A DNA stretch of 64,000 nt from Actibacterium lipolyticum (lineage in GTDB: Bacteria > Pseudomonadota > Alphaproteobacteria > Rhodobacterales > Rhodobacteraceae). Positions 1 to 8,314 of this stretch are shown one piece after another. The DNA lies in NCBI RefSeq assembly GCF_900184935.1, contig NZ_FXYE01000001.1:930001-994000 (forward strand), in the 5' to 3' direction. The translations under genes were made by a program, and so were the position numbers. Each line of letters opens with the position of its first letter. Position 1 is the first letter of the stretch. The notes below the pieces were generated by a model. The model saw only the letters and a list, made by a program, of their open reading frames with translations. It was not told where the DNA came from and made no database searches.

Positions 1-922
1 TGCCGAACAGCCCGTCAGCGGGTGTTAGGTAATCAAGCGCGGATGACAGCAGGTCATCGCCCTCCGTACCGATACCCCCGTGGAATGCCTGACTGTCGGC
101 CAACAATATGCCAAACGCATCTTCATCCACGGTTTCCGCAATCGCGGTTACGGTTTCAAGGTATAGAACCATGCTGTGTTCTGCGGCGCCGGGGCCCGCG
201 TCGGCTGTTAGCTCTAGTTCAAGCACCTGACCTTGATGCCAGCCCAGCCCAAGCTCTTCTAAGCTGACAACAGGGTCGTCGCTGTGCTGAACGTTAAGAA
301 CATGTTCGGCGACCCCGTTGTCGGCCGTTAACGGAGCGTCCAGCCCCGGGGACCCGAAGGTGGCGATTTGGAACGACATCTCGGCCACGGCTGGGTTTTC
401 GGCGATGTAGTCATCCAGCAAATAGGCGAACCTTTCGGCCATCGCCCCGCCAAGGCTGTGCCCTGTAACAACGATTTCGGTAATGCCGTTCGCGGCGGCG
501 TAGTCAAGCGCGGCTGTGAACAGCGGGTCCAGCAACGCATAGTGGCGTTCTTGGGCAAAGGCGGCGTCGATATAGTCGCCGATGTCAAGCGGGTCCGGTT
601 CACTGCCCCGAATGCTGATGGCTAGGGTGGTGCCGTCTTCGCTGATGGCAACAAAACCGAACGCCCGCCCGCCGATCAGGCCAGCGTTGGTGAAATAGCC
701 CGGCTCGGACGTGGGGGTATAGCTGACCTGACCGTCCGCAAAGCCCTTACGGAAGTAGAACCCGAACCGGCCAGCGGCAACGTTCAGGTCGTCAGCACCC
801 AGAACGGACCAGCCCGTATCGGCCAAGCGGTCCTCTAACGGAATGCCGCCAGCATAGGCGTTGAGTGAAAGTTCAGCCAAAATCTGAAGGTCATCGGGGG
901 AAATGGGGGTGAACGAAGGCAC
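1..922 (-). CDS. Class 3 lipase-like protein, 3' end cut by the window edge
   Basis: This minus-strand reading frame stays open to the window edge, giving 307 codons. It starts at GTG 922, preceded by an AGGAG ribosome site six bases upstream. The product has the serine-hydrolase elbow GHSLGG at residues 154-159, with Ser156 as the likely nucleophile, and an HSDDPV stretch near residue 214 that could supply the catalytic Asp. This fits the alpha/beta-hydrolase class 3 lipase family. There is no N-terminal signal peptide. The last visible part contains GTEGDDLL, which resembles the start of RTX calcium-binding repeats; with the missing signal peptide this suggests type I secretion. The RTX tail is inference because the C-terminus is outside the window. 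Confidence 0.75.
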   Translation of the reverse strand, partial: MPSFTPISPDDLQILAELSLNAYAGGIPLEDRLADTGWSVLGADDLNVAAGRFGFYFRKGFADGQVSYTPTSEPGYFTNAGLIGGRAFGFVAISEDGTTLAISIRGSEPDPLDIGDYIDAAFAQERHYALLDPLFTAALDYAAANGITEIVVTGHSLGGAMAERFAYLLDDYIAENPAVAEMSFQIATFGSPGLDAPLTADNGVAEHVLNVQHSDDPVVSLEELGLGWHQGQVLELELTADAGPGAAEHSMVLYLETVTAIAETVDEDAFGILLADSQAFHGGIGTEGDDLLSSALDYLTPADGLFG

Positions 923-997
923 GGCCGCTCCTGACTTAAAATATGAATGTCAGGTTCTGTTTATCCTCTGTCCCGTATTTCCCAAAGGGTTCATTCG

Positions 998-2317
998 CTA
1001 AAAGACTTTGTCGAACGATTGCTTAAGCTTGCTGACAACCTCATCAATATGGGCATCTGTCAGGATGAACGGCGGTGCAAGCAGGATGTGATCGCCGTTG
1101 CGCCCGTCGATGGTGCCGCCCATGGGATAGCAGATCAGACCGGCGGCGAAGGTTTCACGCTTCAACACTTTGTGGATGCTGCGGTCAGCCGCGAAGGGGC
1201 GTTTGGTTTCGCGGTCTTCAACGATTTCAAGCCCGCGGAACAGGCCGCGCCCGCGGATGTCTCCGATGTGAGGGTGCTGGCCGAACGCATCTTCCAGCGC
1301 TGATTGCAGCTTTGCGCCCATCACCTGCGCCCGCTTGGCAAGCCCGCCATCGGTCAGCTTGGTGATCACGGCAAGCGCGGCGGCCGCCGCAACCGGGTGC
1401 CCGATATAGGTATGCCCGTGCTGGAAAAAGCCGGACCCGTCTTCGATTGCGCGATAAATTTCGGCCGAACACAGCATTGCGCCGATCGGTTGATACCCGG
1501 CACCCAGCCCCTTGGCGATGGCGGTAATGTCGGGGGCAACGCCGTCTTGTTCACACGCGAAAAACGTGCCGGTGCGCCCCATGCCGCACATGACTTCGTC
1601 CAGTATCAGCAAGACACCGTATTGATCGCAGATCTCGCGGATACGTTTGAAATAGCCGTCAACAGGGGGCACTGCGCCAGCGGTCGCGCCGACAACGGGT
1701 TCGGCAACGAAGGCCATGACCGTTTCGGGGCCAAGGCGCAAAATCTCTTGTTCGAGTTCATTCGCGACGCGCTGGCCGTAATCGAACGCAGTTTCACCGG
1801 TGGCTTGCCCCCGATAGGCATAGCAGGGCGCGATGTGCGTGGTTTCGATCATCATCGGGGCAAATGGTTCGCGGCGCCACATGTTGCCGCCCGTCGCCAA
1901 CGCACCAAGGGTGTTGCCGTGGTAACTCTGGCGTCGTGCGATGATGCGGTGGCGTTCCGGCTGACCAATTTCGATGCAATACTGACGCGCGAGCTTCAGC
2001 GCGGCCTCCATCGCTTCCGATCCGCCCGAAACCAGATAAACCCTGTCCAACCCTTCTGGGGCGTTGGCGATCAGCTTGTCGGCCAACGCTTCGGCCGACG
2101 CAGAGGTGAAAAAGCTGGTGTGGGCGAAGGCAAGTGTTTCAAGTTGGGACTTGATTGCGGCCGTTACGTCTGCGTCGCCATGGCCAAGACATGAAACAGC
2201 TGCCCCGCCAGAACCATCAAAATACTGTTTTCGATCAGTATCATAAAGATATACGCCTTCACCGCGCGCGGCTGTCGGCAAATCTGATTTTGTGTGGCGT
2301 GGGAAAATATGAGACAT
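998..2317 (-). CDS. Class III PLP-dependent aminotransferase
   Basis: The 439-residue protein has the normal length of a class III (omega) aminotransferase. The PLP lysine is K269 in AIAKGLGAGYQP, the pyridine-binding Asp is D240 in LILDEV, and the phosphate-binding SGGSEA motif is near residue 98. These enzymes move an amino group from an amine or omega-amino acid to a keto acid, usually pyruvate or 2-oxoglutarate. The gene is divergent from an RpiR regulator and near a TAXI-type TRAP transporter, so a role in using an imported amino compound is plausible. The substrate cannot be read from sequence. Confidence 0.88.
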   Translation of the reverse strand: MSHIFPRHTKSDLPTAARGEGVYLYDTDRKQYFDGSGGAAVSCLGHGDADVTAAIKSQLETLAFAHTSFFTSASAEALADKLIANAPEGLDRVYLVSGGSEAMEAALKLARQYCIEIGQPERHRIIARRQSYHGNTLGALATGGNMWRREPFAPMMIETTHIAPCYAYRGQATGETAFDYGQRVANELEQEILRLGPETVMAFVAEPVVGATAGAVPPVDGYFKRIREICDQYGVLLILDEVMCGMGRTGTFFACEQDGVAPDITAIAKGLGAGYQPIGAMLCSAEIYRAIEDGSGFFQHGHTYIGHPVAAAAALAVITKLTDGGLAKRAQVMGAKLQSALEDAFGQHPHIGDIRGRGLFRGLEIVEDRETKRPFAADRSIHKVLKRETFAAGLICYPMGGTIDGRNGDHILLAPPFILTDAHIDEVVSKLKQSFDKVF

Positions 2318-2369
2318 CAGGCGACCCTTTCACGCGGGTTCCCTCGCGGAACCCTCGCATGTCAAAGCA

Positions 2370-2385
2370 TGAAACATACGTTTCA
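2370..2385. promoter_or_regulatory. Operator-like inverted repeat 1 (TGAAAC-N4-GTTTCA)
   Basis: A perfect 6-bp inverted repeat with a 4-bp spacer lies in the divergent region between the aminotransferase and the RpiR gene. A second copy of the same arms lies about 40 bp away. The likely binder is the adjacent RpiR protein; that is inference from position. Confidence 0.6.
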
Positions 2386-2409
2386 GTAATTGACAAGATT
2401 TAAAACGCA

Positions 2410-2426
2410 TGAAACGTTCTGTTTCA
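2410..2426. promoter_or_regulatory. Operator-like inverted repeat 2 (TGAAAC-N5-GTTTCA)
   Basis: The arms are identical to the repeat at 2370-2385 but the spacer is 5 bp. It lies about 20 bp before the chosen RpiR start, so bound protein would probably block the regulator gene itself. The two centres are about 40 bp, near four helical turns, apart. Confidence 0.6.
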
Positions 2427-2446
2427 ATGATTCCATTGGGGTGAGA

Positions 2447-3319
2447 ATGCCGCGCGCTTCGTCGATCGAAGAAAAAATCGCCGCCGAATACGTTGGCCTT
2501 AGCGCAAAGCTAAAGGACGCGGCCGATTATGTTGCGGCCCACCCCGTTGACGTGGCCACACGGTCGCTGCGTTCAATCTCTACATCATCCGGCCTTGCAC
2601 CAGCGACGTTTTCGCGGCTTGCGCGCGCTTTGGGCTTTGAAAGCTATGAAGCCCTGCGGGAACTTTCGCGCAGCGCGATAGGCCGCAGGCATGTCAGCTT
2701 TTCAGAGAAGGCCCGTCGCCTTCAGGCCGAATCAGAAAGTGGCTCACAGCCACCGTTTCTTCAACGGCAGGCGGCCGCCTGTATCGCGAATATCGAAGCG
2801 ACTGCGCAACTTATCGAACCATCACGGCTTGAAGCCGCTGTCGAACATTTGCACAATGCCGAACGTGTCACTGTGTATGGGGCCTTCGGGTCCACAGGGA
2901 TCGTTGAATACCTTGGCTATATGGGGAGCTATTTCTCTGCAAATTGGCGCATCGCCGGGCGGTTAGGGGCATCTGTCTCTTCTGCGCTGACGGACCTTGC
3001 CAAGACCGATGCCGTGATCATAATAACCAAGCCGCCATTCGCCCGACGGGCGATTTTGGCAGCGGAAATGGCCAAAGAAAAAGGCGCGTATGTAATTGTC
3101 TTTACGGACAGTCATACATGCCCGGCCTTGCAACATGCCTCTGTGGGGTTCATCCTGCCATCAGAAAGCCCGCAGTTCTTTTCTTCATATGCGGCCACAC
3201 TTGTACTGCTTGAGACAATCATCGGTATGCTTGTGGCACGTTCTGGCCCCAAGGCCAAAGCGCGCATAGAAGAAGTGGAGGCCAGCAATCACCGTCTGGA
3301 AGAGTTCTGGCGTGTGTAA
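2447..3319 (+). CDS. RpiR/MurR-family transcriptional regulator
   Basis: I start this at ATG 2447 (MPRASSIEEK, 290 residues). The upstream extension to 2390 would run through the second operator-like palindrome and lacks family similarity; a GGGGTGAG sequence lies just before the chosen start. Residues 1-75 form the RpiR-type helix-turn-helix (ATFSRLARALGF). The C-terminal half is a SIS sugar-isomerase fold (VYGAFGSTGIV, ITKPPFARRAI) that normally binds a phosphosugar or other small ligand. It is divergent from an aminotransferase and directly upstream of a TAXI-TRAP transporter, and probably controls both. Confidence 0.88.
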   Translation: MPRASSIEEKIAAEYVGLSAKLKDAADYVAAHPVDVATRSLRSISTSSGLAPATFSRLARALGFESYEALRELSRSAIGRRHVSFSEKARRLQAESESGSQPPFLQRQAAACIANIEATAQLIEPSRLEAAVEHLHNAERVTVYGAFGSTGIVEYLGYMGSYFSANWRIAGRLGASVSSALTDLAKTDAVIIITKPPFARRAILAAEMAKEKGAYVIVFTDSHTCPALQHASVGFILPSESPQFFSSYAATLVLLETIIGMLVARSGPKAKARIEEVEASNHRLEEFWRV

Positions 3320-3361
3320 CCTTGAGTAAAAAGACGAAGATCCAACTAACGGGAGTATAAT

Positions 3362-4330
3362 ATGTTTGCCAAATTCAAATTCACAGCCGCTGCAGTTGCA
3401 GTGGGCATGATGGCCGCACCAGCGGCAATGGCTGAAGAATTCATCACCATCGGCACAGGCGGTGTAACTGGTGTTTATTACCCAACAGGTGGCGCGATTT
3501 GCCGTCTGGTAAACAAAGGCCGCAAAGAGCACGGCATCCGCTGTTCGGTCGAATCCACAGGTGGTTCGGTCTATAACATCAACACCATCCGCGAGGGTGA
3601 GCTTGAGTTCGGCGTTGCTCAGTCTGACTGGCAGTATCACGCGTATAACGGTACTTCGAAGTTCGAAGAGCAGGGCCCATTTGAAGGTCTGCGCGCTGTA
3701 TTCTCTGTTCACCCAGAGCCGTTCACAGTTGTTGCACGTGCTGACGCTGGCATCACCAACTTTGACGACCTCAAAGGCAAGCGCGTGAACATCGGTAACC
3801 CAGGTTCCGGTCAGCGCGGCACGATGGAAGTTCTGTTGGCTGCCAAAGGCTGGACAACCGATGATCTTGCACTGGCGACAGAGCTGAAAGCGGCTGAACA
3901 GTCCGCAGCGCTTTGCGACAACCAGATCGACGCGATGGTTTACACGGTTGGTCACCCATCCGGTTCCATTCAGGAAGCCACCACAGCCTGTGACTCGGTT
4001 CTGGTAACTGTAGACGGCGAAGCAGTTGATCAGCTGATCGCTGACAACTCGTTCTACCGTTCGGCAACGATCCCTGGCGGCATGTATCGCGGTTCCGATG
4101 CTGACGTTCAGACTTTCGGTGTGGGCGCGACCTTCGTCACGTCTGACGCAGTTTCCGAAGACGCTGTTTATGCGGTTGTAAAGTCGGTGTTCGACAACTT
4201 TGAAGACTTCAAAAAGTTGCACCCTGCGTTCGCAAACCTGAAGCCAGAAGAAATGGCGACCGCTGGTCTGTCCGCTCCGCTGCACGCTGGTGCTGCGAAG
4301 TACTACAAAGAGATGGGTTGGATCGAATAA
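3362..4330 (+). CDS. TAXI-family TRAP transporter solute-binding protein
   Basis: The 322-residue protein begins with a Sec signal peptide, with likely cleavage after AMA at residue 24. The mature part opens with [17 protein letters not shown], the family signature of TAXI (TRAP-associated extracytoplasmic immunogenic) proteins. It captures substrate in the periplasm and hands it to the fused permease encoded next. Known TAXI substrates include glutamate and other carboxylates, but the sequence does not fix the ligand here. Codon use is visibly more AT-tolerant than in the neighbours, as often seen for abundant binding proteins. A hairpin follows the stop codon. Confidence 0.93.
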   Translation: MFAKFKFTAAAVAVGMMAAPAAMAEEFITIGTGGVTGVYYPTGGAICRLVNKGRKEHGIRCSVESTGGSVYNINTIREGELEFGVAQSDWQYHAYNGTSKFEEQGPFEGLRAVFSVHPEPFTVVARADAGITNFDDLKGKRVNIGNPGSGQRGTMEVLLAAKGWTTDDLALATELKAAEQSAALCDNQIDAMVYTVGHPSGSIQEATTACDSVLVTVDGEAVDQLIADNSFYRSATIPGGMYRGSDADVQTFGVGATFVTSDAVSEDAVYAVVKSVFDNFEDFKKLHPAFANLKPEEMATAGLSAPLHAGAAKYYKEMGWIE

Positions 4331-4351
4331 TCTGATCTAAAGACCTAGGGG

Positions 4352-4371
4352 CGGGGGCGCTTTAGCCCCCG
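4352..4371 (+). terminator. GC-rich hairpin between TAXI binding protein and permease
   Basis: CGGGGGC and GCCCCCG form a 7-bp stem around a six-base loop, 21 bases after the binding-protein stop. Only a weak T-containing tail follows. It may be a partial terminator or an mRNA 3'-end stabiliser, letting the binding protein be made in excess over the permease. Confidence 0.6.
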
Positions 4372-4472
4372 TCTTGCTGTGTTACGGGAAAACCCGAACC
4401 AAGGCGCAATTATAAGCGCTATGTCGAATTGAAAGCCGTGCGACGACACGGCATCATCAGGGAATTTGTGAT

Positions 4473-7085
4473 ATGTCGGATAGACGATCCGAAGGCCGAG
4501 CGCTTTCAGAGGAAGAACTTCAAGAACTCGTCGCTGCAAGTGATTCAGGCGCACGCAACCCAATCGGGCCTGTCGGCACGTTTCTGGCGGTTGTGGCGGT
4601 TGTCTGGTCCGTGTTTCAGGTGGTTCTGGCTTCGCCCATTTCGAATGTGGTTTTGCCGGGAGACATCATTAACAACTCTCGTCAGATCCATTTGGCATTC
4701 GCCATGTTCCTTGCCTTCACCGCCTACCCAGCGCTGAAATCGAGCCCGCGCCACTTCATCCCTATTCAGGATTGGATCATGGCAATCGCAGGGGCTGCGA
4801 TCGCGCTTTATGGTTATATTTTCTACCAGAAGATCGTCAATTCCGGCGGCTTGGCAGATGATATGGACAAGTGGTTTGCGCTTGCTGGCCTGCTGCTGCT
4901 TTTCGAAGCTGCGCGCCGCGCGCTTGGCCCCGCGATGGCAATCATCGCGACGATTTTCCTGATGTATGTCTTCTTCGGCTCGTCCGAATGGGTGCCTGAT
5001 GTCATCCGTTGGAAGGGTGCTTCGCTTAAGAAGGCGATGAGCCATATGTGGATCACATCCGAAGGCGTGTTCGGCATTGCCTTGGGCGTTTCCACCAAGT
5101 TTGTGTTCCTGTTCGTGCTGTTCGGTGCCTTGCTGGATAAGGCCGGTGCCGGGAACTATTTCATCAAAATGGCCTTTGGCGCACTTGGCCACCTGCGTGG
5201 TGGTCCCGCCAAAGCGGCTGTTGTTGGTTCTGCTGCGACTGGCCTGATTTCCGGTTCGTCCATCGCAAACGTTGTGACGACGGGCACGTTCACCATTCCG
5301 CTGATGAAACGGGTTGGTTTCAGCTCGGAACAAGCGGGCGCTGTTGAGGTTGCATCCTCGGTCAACGGGCAGATCATGCCGCCCGTCATGGGCGCGGCCG
5401 CGTTCCTGATGGTTGAATATGTCGGCATTTCGTATGTCGAGGTGATCACCCATGCATTCCTGCCTGCGATCATTTCCTACATGGCGCTGGTTTACATCGT
5501 GCATCTGGAAGCCGTGAAACGGAACATGCCAACCCTTGGCAACCGGATCACATCGTTGGGCCGGACGATTGGCGGTATGGCACTGTTCTTCGCAGGCTTT
5601 GCGGCGCTGTGTTACGGCGTGCAGTATCCTGTGGCTTTGGTTGCGGCGATGGTGCCATCGGGTGCGGGCTGGGTTCTGGCCCTGCTGGTATTCCTGTCTT
5701 ACGTTGTGCTGCTGTGGCTTGCCGCGCAGGTTCCTGACCTAGAGGCAGACGACCCCAACGCGGAACAGGTTGAACTGCCTGTCGTGGCCGAGATTTATAA
5801 GGCTGGTCTGTACTTCCTACTGCCAATCATCGTCTTGGTGTACTTCCTGATGATCGAACAGAAATCGCCGGGTCTATCGGCGTTCTGGGCGACCGCGCTG
5901 CTGTTCGCCATTCTGCTGACGCAACGCCCGCTGAAATCGATCTTCCGTGGTGAAAGCGAAACCGCCAATGCATTCCGCGATGGGGTGAAAGACCTGATCG
6001 CCGGTCTGATTGACGGTGCGCGCAACATGATCGGTATTGGCCTGGCCACCGCAACTGCGGGCGTCATCGTCGGCACCGTTACCTTGACCGGTATCGGGCA
6101 GGTGATGGCCGATCTGGTCGAATTCGTTTCGGGCGGTAACCTGATCCTGATGCTGATCTTCGTTGGTATCTTGTCCCTGATCCTTGGGATGGGCCTGCCG
6201 ACTACGGCGAACTATATCGTCGTCAGCTCGCTTATGGCGGGGGTCGTGGTGGAACTGGGCGCGCAATCGGGCCTTATCGTTCCGCTGATCGCGGTCCACC
6301 TGTTCGTGTTCTACTTTGGGATCATGGCGGATGTGACGCCACCCGTGGGTCTTGCCAGTTTTGCGGCTGCTGCGGTTTCGGGCGGCGATGCGATTAGAAC
6401 GGGCTTCATCGGCTTCTTCTATTCGCTGCGCACCGTTGCGTTGCCGTTCATGTTTATCTTCAACACGGATTTGTTGTTGATCGACGTGGGCTGGCTGCAG
6501 GGCATCCTTGTGTTCATCATCGCCTCTATCGCGATCTTGGTCTTCACGGCCGGTACGATGGGGTATTTTGTAACCCGTTCCAACATCGTGGAAAGCGTCG
6601 CGCTGGTGCTGATCGCGTTTGTTCTGTTCCGGCCTGATTTCGTAATGAACCGGATCGTGCCACCCTTCGAAAACATCGCACCTGCGCAACTTAGCCAATC
6701 CATCGGCGCGATGGAGGCAGGCAAAGAGGTGCGTCTTGTCGTAAGCGGCCCAGACTTTGACACCGGAGAGCCGAAGGAAACCACGCTTGTGGTGCCCGTG
6801 GGTGCAGAGGCGTCCGGCGACGAACGCCTTGCCGCATCCGGCCTGACCGTGTTCGAAGAAGACGGTGCGTTGAAATTGGACGAACCGTTCCCCGGTACGC
6901 CTTTCTTCGACACGATGAGCTCGTTTGATTTCTACGGTGATGCGCCGGTTACGGTCGCATCGGTTCAGGCCCCGGCAAAACAGCCTTTGAAAGAACTGGT
7001 GTTCATTCCCGCGCTTCTTCTGTTGGCGGGTGTGGCCTTTATCCAAAGGGCACGTGCCCGACGTCAGGAAGGAGTAGCAGCATGA
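4473..7085 (+). CDS. TAXI-type TRAP transporter permease, fused small and large membrane subunits
   Basis: At 870 residues this is the fused 4TM plus 12TM permease typical of TAXI-TRAP systems, corresponding to DctQ and DctM in one chain. Roughly residues 30-170 form the small-subunit part. Residues 170-690 form the DctM-like body, with conserved stretches such as SGSSIANV, NGQIMPPVMGAAAF and LGMGLPTTANY. A soluble stretch near residues 745-835 and a final membrane helix match the DUF3394 tail found in this subfamily. It drives ion-coupled uptake of the substrate bound by the preceding protein. Its stop overlaps the start of the universal stress gene in an ATGA. Confidence 0.92.
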   Translation: MSDRRSEGRALSEEELQELVAASDSGARNPIGPVGTFLAVVAVVWSVFQVVLASPISNVVLPGDIINNSRQIHLAFAMFLAFTAYPALKSSPRHFIPIQDWIMAIAGAAIALYGYIFYQKIVNSGGLADDMDKWFALAGLLLLFEAARRALGPAMAIIATIFLMYVFFGSSEWVPDVIRWKGASLKKAMSHMWITSEGVFGIALGVSTKFVFLFVLFGALLDKAGAGNYFIKMAFGALGHLRGGPAKAAVVGSAATGLISGSSIANVVTTGTFTIPLMKRVGFSSEQAGAVEVASSVNGQIMPPVMGAAAFLMVEYVGISYVEVITHAFLPAIISYMALVYIVHLEAVKRNMPTLGNRITSLGRTIGGMALFFAGFAALCYGVQYPVALVAAMVPSGAGWVLALLVFLSYVVLLWLAAQVPDLEADDPNAEQVELPVVAEIYKAGLYFLLPIIVLVYFLMIEQKSPGLSAFWATALLFAILLTQRPLKSIFRGESETANAFRDGVKDLIAGLIDGARNMIGIGLATATAGVIVGTVTLTGIGQVMADLVEFVSGGNLILMLIFVGILSLILGMGLPTTANYIVVSSLMAGVVVELGAQSGLIVPLIAVHLFVFYFGIMADVTPPVGLASFAAAAVSGGDAIRTGFIGFFYSLRTVALPFMFIFNTDLLLIDVGWLQGILVFIIASIAILVFTAGTMGYFVTRSNIVESVALVLIAFVLFRPDFVMNRIVPPFENIAPAQLSQSIGAMEAGKEVRLVVSGPDFDTGEPKETTLVVPVGAEASGDERLAASGLTVFEEDGALKLDEPFPGTPFFDTMSSFDFYGDAPVTVASVQAPAKQPLKELVFIPALLLLAGVAFIQRARARRQEGVAA

Positions 7086-7513
7086 GCAGTTCTGTTTTGT
7101 GTGCCATCGATGTTAGCCAGCCCGGTGTTGACCGGAACGTGTTGATGGAGGCCCATAAGCTTGCGCAGCTTGACGATGCGCGGCTTGATGTCATCACCGT
7201 CGTCCCCGACTTCGGGATGAGCGTTGTTGGAGGCTTCTTTGATCGCAACTTCCACGACAAAGCAGTGGCCGAAGGGCGCAAAATTCTGAATGAATTTGTG
7301 ACCGAAACGCTGGGGGCAGAGGTCAACAAAGAGGTCCGCCATGTGGTTGCAACGGGCAAGGCTTACGCCGAAATCCTGCACGCCGCGCGCGAGGCTGGAA
7401 GCGACCTGATCGTTATCGGATCGCACAAGCCAGAGCTTAGCGATTACCTGCTGGGTCCGAATGCCGCGCGTGTTGTGCGGCATTCGAAATGTTCAGTCTA
7501 CGTGGTGCGTTAA
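7082..7513 (+). CDS. Universal stress protein of the TRAP operon (TeaD-like)
   Basis: This 143-residue UspA-fold protein overlaps the permease gene by four bases, so the two are translationally coupled. It has the usual C-terminal segment IVIGSHKPELSDYLLG. The classical ATP-binding pattern G-x2-G-x9-G(S/T) is imperfect: the second glycine is Lys and the last Gly is followed by Pro. In Halomonas TeaABC a similar Usp (TeaD) binds ATP and damps transport; a regulatory role on this TRAP transporter is inferred by analogy. Confidence 0.85.
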   Translation: MSSSVLCAIDVSQPGVDRNVLMEAHKLAQLDDARLDVITVVPDFGMSVVGGFFDRNFHDKAVAEGRKILNEFVTETLGAEVNKEVRHVVATGKAYAEILHAAREAGSDLIVIGSHKPELSDYLLGPNAARVVRHSKCSVYVVR

Positions 7514-7516
7514 GCG

Positions 7517-8314
7517 TTACTTAAAGGCCGGCTTGCGCTTTTGCAGGCTGGCCATCACCGCTTCCATCTGGTTCGGGCCACCGATGATCTGGGCCTGAAG
7601 CTCTGCCTCTAGCGCCAGCCCTTCGGCGGCTGTGGCACCCCAAGCGGTATCCACCAACACCTTCGCCCGTTGCACCGCGTCAGGCGCGCGTTCGGCCAGC
7701 GTTTCGGCCAATGCGCGGGCTTCGGCCAGCGGGTCATCGGCCAAGCGGGTGACAAGCCCCATGGAAAGCGCCTCGGCCCCGTCGAAGATACGGCCTGTCA
7801 TAACCAGCTCTTTGGCGACATCCGGGCGTACAAGACGGGGGAGGGATTGGCTGATACCCATATCAGGGATCAGGCCCCACTTTGCCTCCATGATTGAAAG
7901 CTTGGTGTCAGGCGCGGCGATGCGGAAATCGGCACCAAGCGCCAGTTGCATACCGGCACCAAAGCACACGCCATCCAGCGCGGCGATAACGGGCAGCTGA
8001 AGTTCCTGCCAGACAGTGATGGGCTTTTGAAACAGGTTCGCAACTTCGCCTTCGGGCGGGTTGCGCATCTGTTGCTTGATTTCGTCCAAACGCGTCGCAA
8101 GGCTTTGCAGCAGCATCAGGTCGATACCTGCCGAAAACGCGCCGCCCGCGCCGTGCAGAATGACGGCGCGGATGTCTTTGCGCGTTTTCAGATCTTCGCC
8201 TGCTGCCGTCAGTGCGTCCAGCAGGTCAAAGTTCAGCGCGTTTTTCTTTTCTGGCCTGTTAAGGCACAGTTCGGCCACATGGCCGTTTGTTGTGATGGTT
8301 AGCAGATCGCTCAA
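7517..8314 (-). CDS. Enoyl-CoA hydratase/isomerase (crotonase) family protein
   Basis: I favour the TTG codon at 8314 (265 residues). It has a strong GGGAGGA ribosome site six bases upstream and overlaps the metG stop as TTGA. An in-frame ATG at 8344 would add ten residues that lie inside metG. Crotonase-fold features are the two oxyanion-hole segments, [13 protein letters not shown] and [13 protein letters not shown], and the stretch [17 protein letters not shown]. The family acts on acyl-CoA thioesters (hydration, isomerisation or hydrolysis). The usual hydratase glutamate pair is not clearly present, and the Asp in IPDMG hints at an isomerase-like member. The exact reaction is open. Confidence 0.82.
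   Translation of the reverse strand: MSDLLTITTNGHVAELCLNRPEKKNALNFDLLDALTAAGEDLKTRKDIRAVILHGAGGAFSAGIDLMLLQSLATRLDEIKQQMRNPPEGEVANLFQKPITVWQELQLPVIAALDGVCFGAGMQLALGADFRIAAPDTKLSIMEAKWGLIPDMGISQSLPRLVRPDVAKELVMTGRIFDGAEALSMGLVTRLADDPLAEARALAETLAERAPDAVQRAKVLVDTAWGATAAEGLALEAELQAQIIGGPNQMEAVMASLQKRKPAFK

Noticed and set aside
1304-2194. 296-residue plus-strand open frame
   Set aside because: It is antisense to the class III aminotransferase with low-complexity Gly/Arg composition.
3185-4285. 366-residue minus-strand open frame
   Set aside because: It is antisense to the TAXI binding protein, with Cys/Arg/Asn-rich composition and no family similarity.
5874-7046. 390-residue minus-strand open frame
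   Set aside because: It is His/Arg/Asp-rich antisense to the TRAP permease; a typical reverse-frame shadow of a membrane protein.
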